From: Malaya genurostris | Lineage: Eukaryota; Arthropoda; Insecta; Diptera; Culicidae | DNA: 64,000 bases | Reading direction: 5' to 3' | NCBI RefSeq assembly: GCF_030247185.1 | Contig: NC_080570.1 | Coordinates: 76,933,132 to 76,997,131, forward strand | Shown: positions 60,248 through 64,000 of the stretch, piece by piece | Numbering within the stretch: position 1 is the stretch's first letter | Layout: the number at the start of each line of letters is the position of its first letter | Notes under the pieces: model-generated | Databases searched by the model: none | What the model was told of the DNA's origin: nothing | The model's input: the letters and a program-made list of their open reading frames with translations, nothing else | Translations under genes and position numbers: made by a program

Positions 60248-60646
60248 AAAATTTGGAAAACAGTAAACCCTCGTTGCTTCTGTGTTACCCTAGATTTTGA
60301 AACTAAAATTGGTTTTCACTGCGAAAAGTTCATATACGGTAAATGACTAGGGTACGACTTAAGTGCTAGAAGTACCCAAAGACAGACAACTAGGAACAGG
60401 AAATACAAACATCAACAACCGGAAATTCATCAATCCGATTTTGAGAACATTGCTCAGCGCGTTTCATTCCATTTCTGGCTGTTCGGGATGGCGTAGAAGC
60501 GAAGAGAAAAACCAGGCGGAAAGACTTCACAGGGGAAGAGCACAGCATACATAAAAAGCAGACAAAATGCAGAGAAGGAAGATTCCATTAGTTGGTGATG
60601 CTGCGAGGGTCGAAGAAAGAGTAGAGTGAAAAAGCGAGGTACTTAC

Positions 60647-60944
60647 GGACTGTGACTTGCTTTGGGTCAAATTCCTCCACTCGCTTGGATAGATTGTCGA
60701 TCCGCTGTTTTATCCCAAGTGATCGTTCACTAACACTAGCCAGTTCCTTGTTAAGTTCGGTGAAAATTTGATTTGAGATGAACACCAGTGAGGCCAGCTG
60801 TCGTAAGGCATTACTCAGCGTTAGGTTGGTGATTGCTTCCAGTTCATAATCCCGAACTGGAATTGAAATGGCGCCACGTGAGTGTGACGGCTTGGTCGAC
60901 CGTGCAACATATTTCGGGGTCACAACACGTTGCACAAAAGGCAT
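60647..60944 (-). CDS. SCAR/WAVE-like protein, coding exon 1 (N-terminal part of SCAR homology domain)
   Basis: This exon encodes about 99 residues starting MPFVQRVVTPKYVAR, which matches the MP(L/F)xxR...P...VAR opening of SCAR/WAVE proteins. It continues with YELEAITNLTLSNALRQLASL and a helical stretch ending EEFDPK, corresponding to the WAVE segments ELE.(V/I)TN..L...(I/L)RQL.SL and QLDPK. This domain in known WAVE proteins binds Abi and Brk1 in the actin-regulating WAVE complex. The ATG at 60944 is the first in frame. The exon ends with a strong donor (C, then GTAAGT at 60646-60641) in phase 1. Compared with ordinary insect SCAR it is clearly diverged: the usual SSLSKHAEDxFGEL stretch reads ASLVFISNQIFTEL. 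A fast-evolving paralogue is therefore more likely than the orthologue. Family membership is seen in the sequence; paralogy is inferred. Confidence 0.75.
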
Positions 60945-61099
60945 CTTCGCATCTCTCACAACCTGACCGAACGACGACCGAGATCGCTGCGGCTAATTTT
61001 GTAGCCACTCTCGCTTCACTTGCACCACTACTAGACGTTCCGCACCGAGACTCGCTAACTCATTCGGTTTTGTGGTATTTCAGCATTCGCCCATTTATA
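60945..61099 (-). promoter_or_regulatory. TATA-type promoter and 5' leader of the SCAR-like gene
   Basis: On the minus strand a TATAAAT box lies at 61099-61093, within GGCTATAAATGGGCG. It is about 150 bases upstream of the first ATG at 60944. The leader between them is more GC-rich than the surrounding intron and contains no upstream ATG in frame with the coding exon. If the usual spacing of roughly 30 bases applies, transcription starts near 61065. The start site is inferred; no clear initiator motif was found. Confidence 0.5.
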
Positions 61100-63860
61100 G
61101 CCTTTTTTTGTGGCTCTCGTAAAATATACTCTACACATGAAAAAGTATCCAGATCACGTCACGCCATTCATGAAATGTGTGGAACTTAGTTTAAATCACA
61201 GACACTGACAAAAATCATCTTCGAATCAACTATTTATGATCTACAAAACCCTTTTTCTCTAAAAGACACAAGTCACTGCAAGATCAAAAGGTGCTGAAGG
61301 CTCCGATGCCGACATCCTACAGTTGACGATGGCCATGCTGTAAACCGATTTATTCAAATGAAGCCGAGGCACAAACATTACTGTGAACACCTGAATAAAA
61401 TGCCACGCACGAAACCCGGCATTGCTAATCGACTGACGAAACTAAACTAACGGACATATGAGAGAGCAGCTTGCGGCTAACTTGTTTTCAACCCTCCTAT
61501 CATGGACAAGGTATGAAAGTTTGTATGTATTAGGCAAGTGTACCGGCGAGTAGAAACTCAACGAATCACAAACAGACTGAGAGAAAGAGTATGACATTGA
61601 AAGAGATACTATTTCCGTGTTGCCAACATCGAATCGTTTTTGAATTCAAATCTATAAAAGTCCCCCCGCATGAAAGGTAAATTTTTAATTTATTTGTTGA
61701 ATAAAATCGAACATAACTCTTCAAGGAGCAAATACGACTTGAAGGCAATTTACAGATATTTGTTGCTTATCAGGAAAGTCCATACATAAAAAACAGATGA
61801 CATCCTAGATCTCATCAAAGTGTCATATAACTGGCATCAGTTCGATGGAATACAATTTTAAAATCGAGAGAATCAGTGAGAGTCGATGAGAGCGGGTGAG
61901 TAGTAACAATATCGTACAACATAAAATATTCCTGTGCGATGGGTGGTAGCATAGCAGAGAACGGAATCAATAGCACCGGGTGAAGTATTTTTGGCACGGT
62001 AATTTAAATCGTTTCTTCGTCTATTATAAATGTATAACAATGATTTACTATAAATTGAATAACAGTTCATTAAAATCTGATTCAAAGTTAAGAGATCTTG
62101 CGCGTCTGTCAAACTTATTCAGATGCTATTGCAGCAGATGTGCAGAGAAGTGCGGTATTGTCTTTTGCTGCCTGTAAATGTACAGGTAAAAGTGAGGAGC
62201 TGCTACGGTTGAAAAACGTTTATGTTTTCACCAACACAAGTCCAAGCTCTCGACCAAACCCTCTCGATTACTGTGGTTTATGTTCGCAGCTTATAGCACA
62301 TATTAAAACAACCCTAATCGAAGTTATTCTCCTTTCCACTCGAAACACACCGAAAAGTGTAAAGTCTCAGTATGATGTTGAATTTATGTTCTCTTTTGTA
62401 CTCATCAGAGAACTCGTAATGAGAAGGGCGCTGTAAATAACCGCCAATTTCTCCGACAATGCGTTTATTGCCATATGATTATTGCTAGGATCAACAGGTA
62501 GCATTAGACAAAGTTCACTAGCCTATCTTTGCCGTTAGAGTTCGTTCATACACTGCCCATACTTGCATATCAGTCCCATATGGAAAATCGTTATGTCGAG
62601 AAAAAGACGATTAAAATTTTATTTTAGAATTTTTTGATTTATTGTGCTACCTAATGCTAAATCGTGGTATTATTACATGAAATATCGGTACTACACCTTT
62701 GCTATTCCAATATCGAAACAAATGAAATTATTGATATTTGCACTGAATGGGACTGATATGCGTGTTCGGTATAAAAATACATAACATATTGAAAAAATTA
62801 TACATATATATACACGGGCAAAATTCCGATTCGAGAAATGAGCAAAACGAGTCATTATTTGGAGAAAATAGTGTATTTTCATGTTATGATAATACACTAT
62901 GATTAAAAGTTCTCGGATCATGATCCATTTGGACTGATTTCGTAGAAATTTAGAGTAACGCATTTGACGTTGTTGGGTATAACTTCAGGTGTGTTTCTGC
63001 TACAATGGTAATCTTTGCAACATAAATTCAGGAGTTATGTTTTAAAATATGAAGATTTCAAATATGAATTAAATGGAATGGTGCGAAAGTGTGTAGAGTT
63101 GAGGATTTCAACTAATGTCTCCAATAATGTACATTTGAATAGCAAAACAGTGAAAAGCACAATAAATTTCTTTTAATCTGAAGCATCAAGAATTTAAATA
63201 TGTTTTTGAACAACCACGACACCTAAAATAACGCGTTTACTTGCGTTCATTACTTCAGTTTGGATTTTTTGTGTCAGAATTTGAAACACATAAACGAACT
63301 GCATGAAAAAACACGTGTGTATCAAACCTCTAAAAAAGATACTCTATGTCGAATTCTTGCAAATACCGCGGATCGATACCGATTTTCGTTAGATGGTGCT
63401 CCTAATTTACAGTCGAATTTATTTTTCGGTTTACGCTAGCTCTCGGAATATTATTTTAACAACAACAGTCTTATCGAATATGTAAGAATACATTCAGATA
63501 TATTCATACAAAATGTAAAACTAATGATGTCAATTTTCGGTTCATTATCTTTATGTTGTCAATTCTCTGTCAGCCGGTGGGTAAACCAACACAATTATAA
63601 AATGAATATGCTGCAGGATCAAGTAAAAATTTTCAGTAGTTCTTGCTTTTTGTCTTACCATTAATGTACTAAACAATCCATCACATCACATGAGACCGAG
63701 GGTTAAAAGTGATATCCGGATAGAAAATTGGAGTTACGAGCTTAAAAGAAATACATTCCTCAAGTAACGCATTTTCGGACCATGATTAATTTTCATGGGA
63801 GAAGATTTTTTGCTCATTGTGTCATGAGAAGTTAAAATGATTAGTTTCATGATTTTCTAA
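61100..63860. other. Upstream flank of the SCAR-like gene, no gene recognised
   Basis: AT-rich sequence upstream of the TATA box. No upstream coding exon, tRNA or transposon could be identified. Confidence 0.25.

Positions 63861-64000
<140 letters not shown>

Overview
This is AT-rich eukaryotic DNA from an insect, very likely a dipteran and most plausibly a mosquito. The basis is the transposon mix: LINEs with RNase H domains, Ty3/gypsy, Tc1/mariner DD37E-type relics and tRNA-like SINE fragments, with short insect-style introns. There is no bacterial or plasmid content. Species cannot be fixed from the sequence alone.

The only cellular gene I can support runs on the minus strand across nearly the whole window. 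A TATA-led first exon (60647-60944) encodes most of a diverged SCAR/WAVE homology domain. A second exon (12420-12703) continues that domain after an intron of about 48 kb. Two further exons (about 1069-1358 and 762-1007) follow, and the gene probably continues past position 1. Splice phases agree at every junction (1-1, 0-0, 2-2). Most of the window is therefore intron filled with mobile elements.

Layout from left to right. 0.76-1.4 kb: exons 4 and 3. 2.3-7.0 kb: a nearly complete minus-strand LINE (endonuclease, RT, RNase H) bounded by a perfect 123-bp direct repeat. 9.0-11.1 kb: a 5'-truncated plus-strand LINE interrupted by a 687-bp hAT-like insertion with 8-bp target duplication. 12.4-12.7 kb: exon 2. 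14.9-18.4 kb: diverged local duplications carrying a cluster of TTAAGTG motifs. 19.1-19.8 kb: a Tc1-type element that lost its catalytic core. 23.0-26.5 kb: an LTR retrotransposon with both LTRs and a 5-bp target duplication but with protease and RT deleted. 27-43 kb: mostly unassigned intron with SINE fragments and decayed Tc1/mariner copies. 43.7-45.7 kb: a young 5'-truncated LINE with poly(A) and 16-bp target duplication. 45.7-46.2 kb: a Tc1-type fragment. 49.5-54.5 kb: a gag-only retroelement with a tandemly duplicated long 3' region and a nested 272-bp MITE, bounded by a 14-bp direct repeat. 54.5-60.6 kb: unassigned intron, SINE and mariner fragments and a long TA microsatellite. 60.6-61.1 kb: exon 1 and promoter. 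61.1-64 kb: upstream flank ending in TA repeats.

The strongest candidates for something new are the diverged SCAR-like gene, the gag-only element whose 3' region is repeated head to tail, and the LINE flanked by an unusually long target duplication. All family assignments come from reading motifs by eye; no database search was possible.
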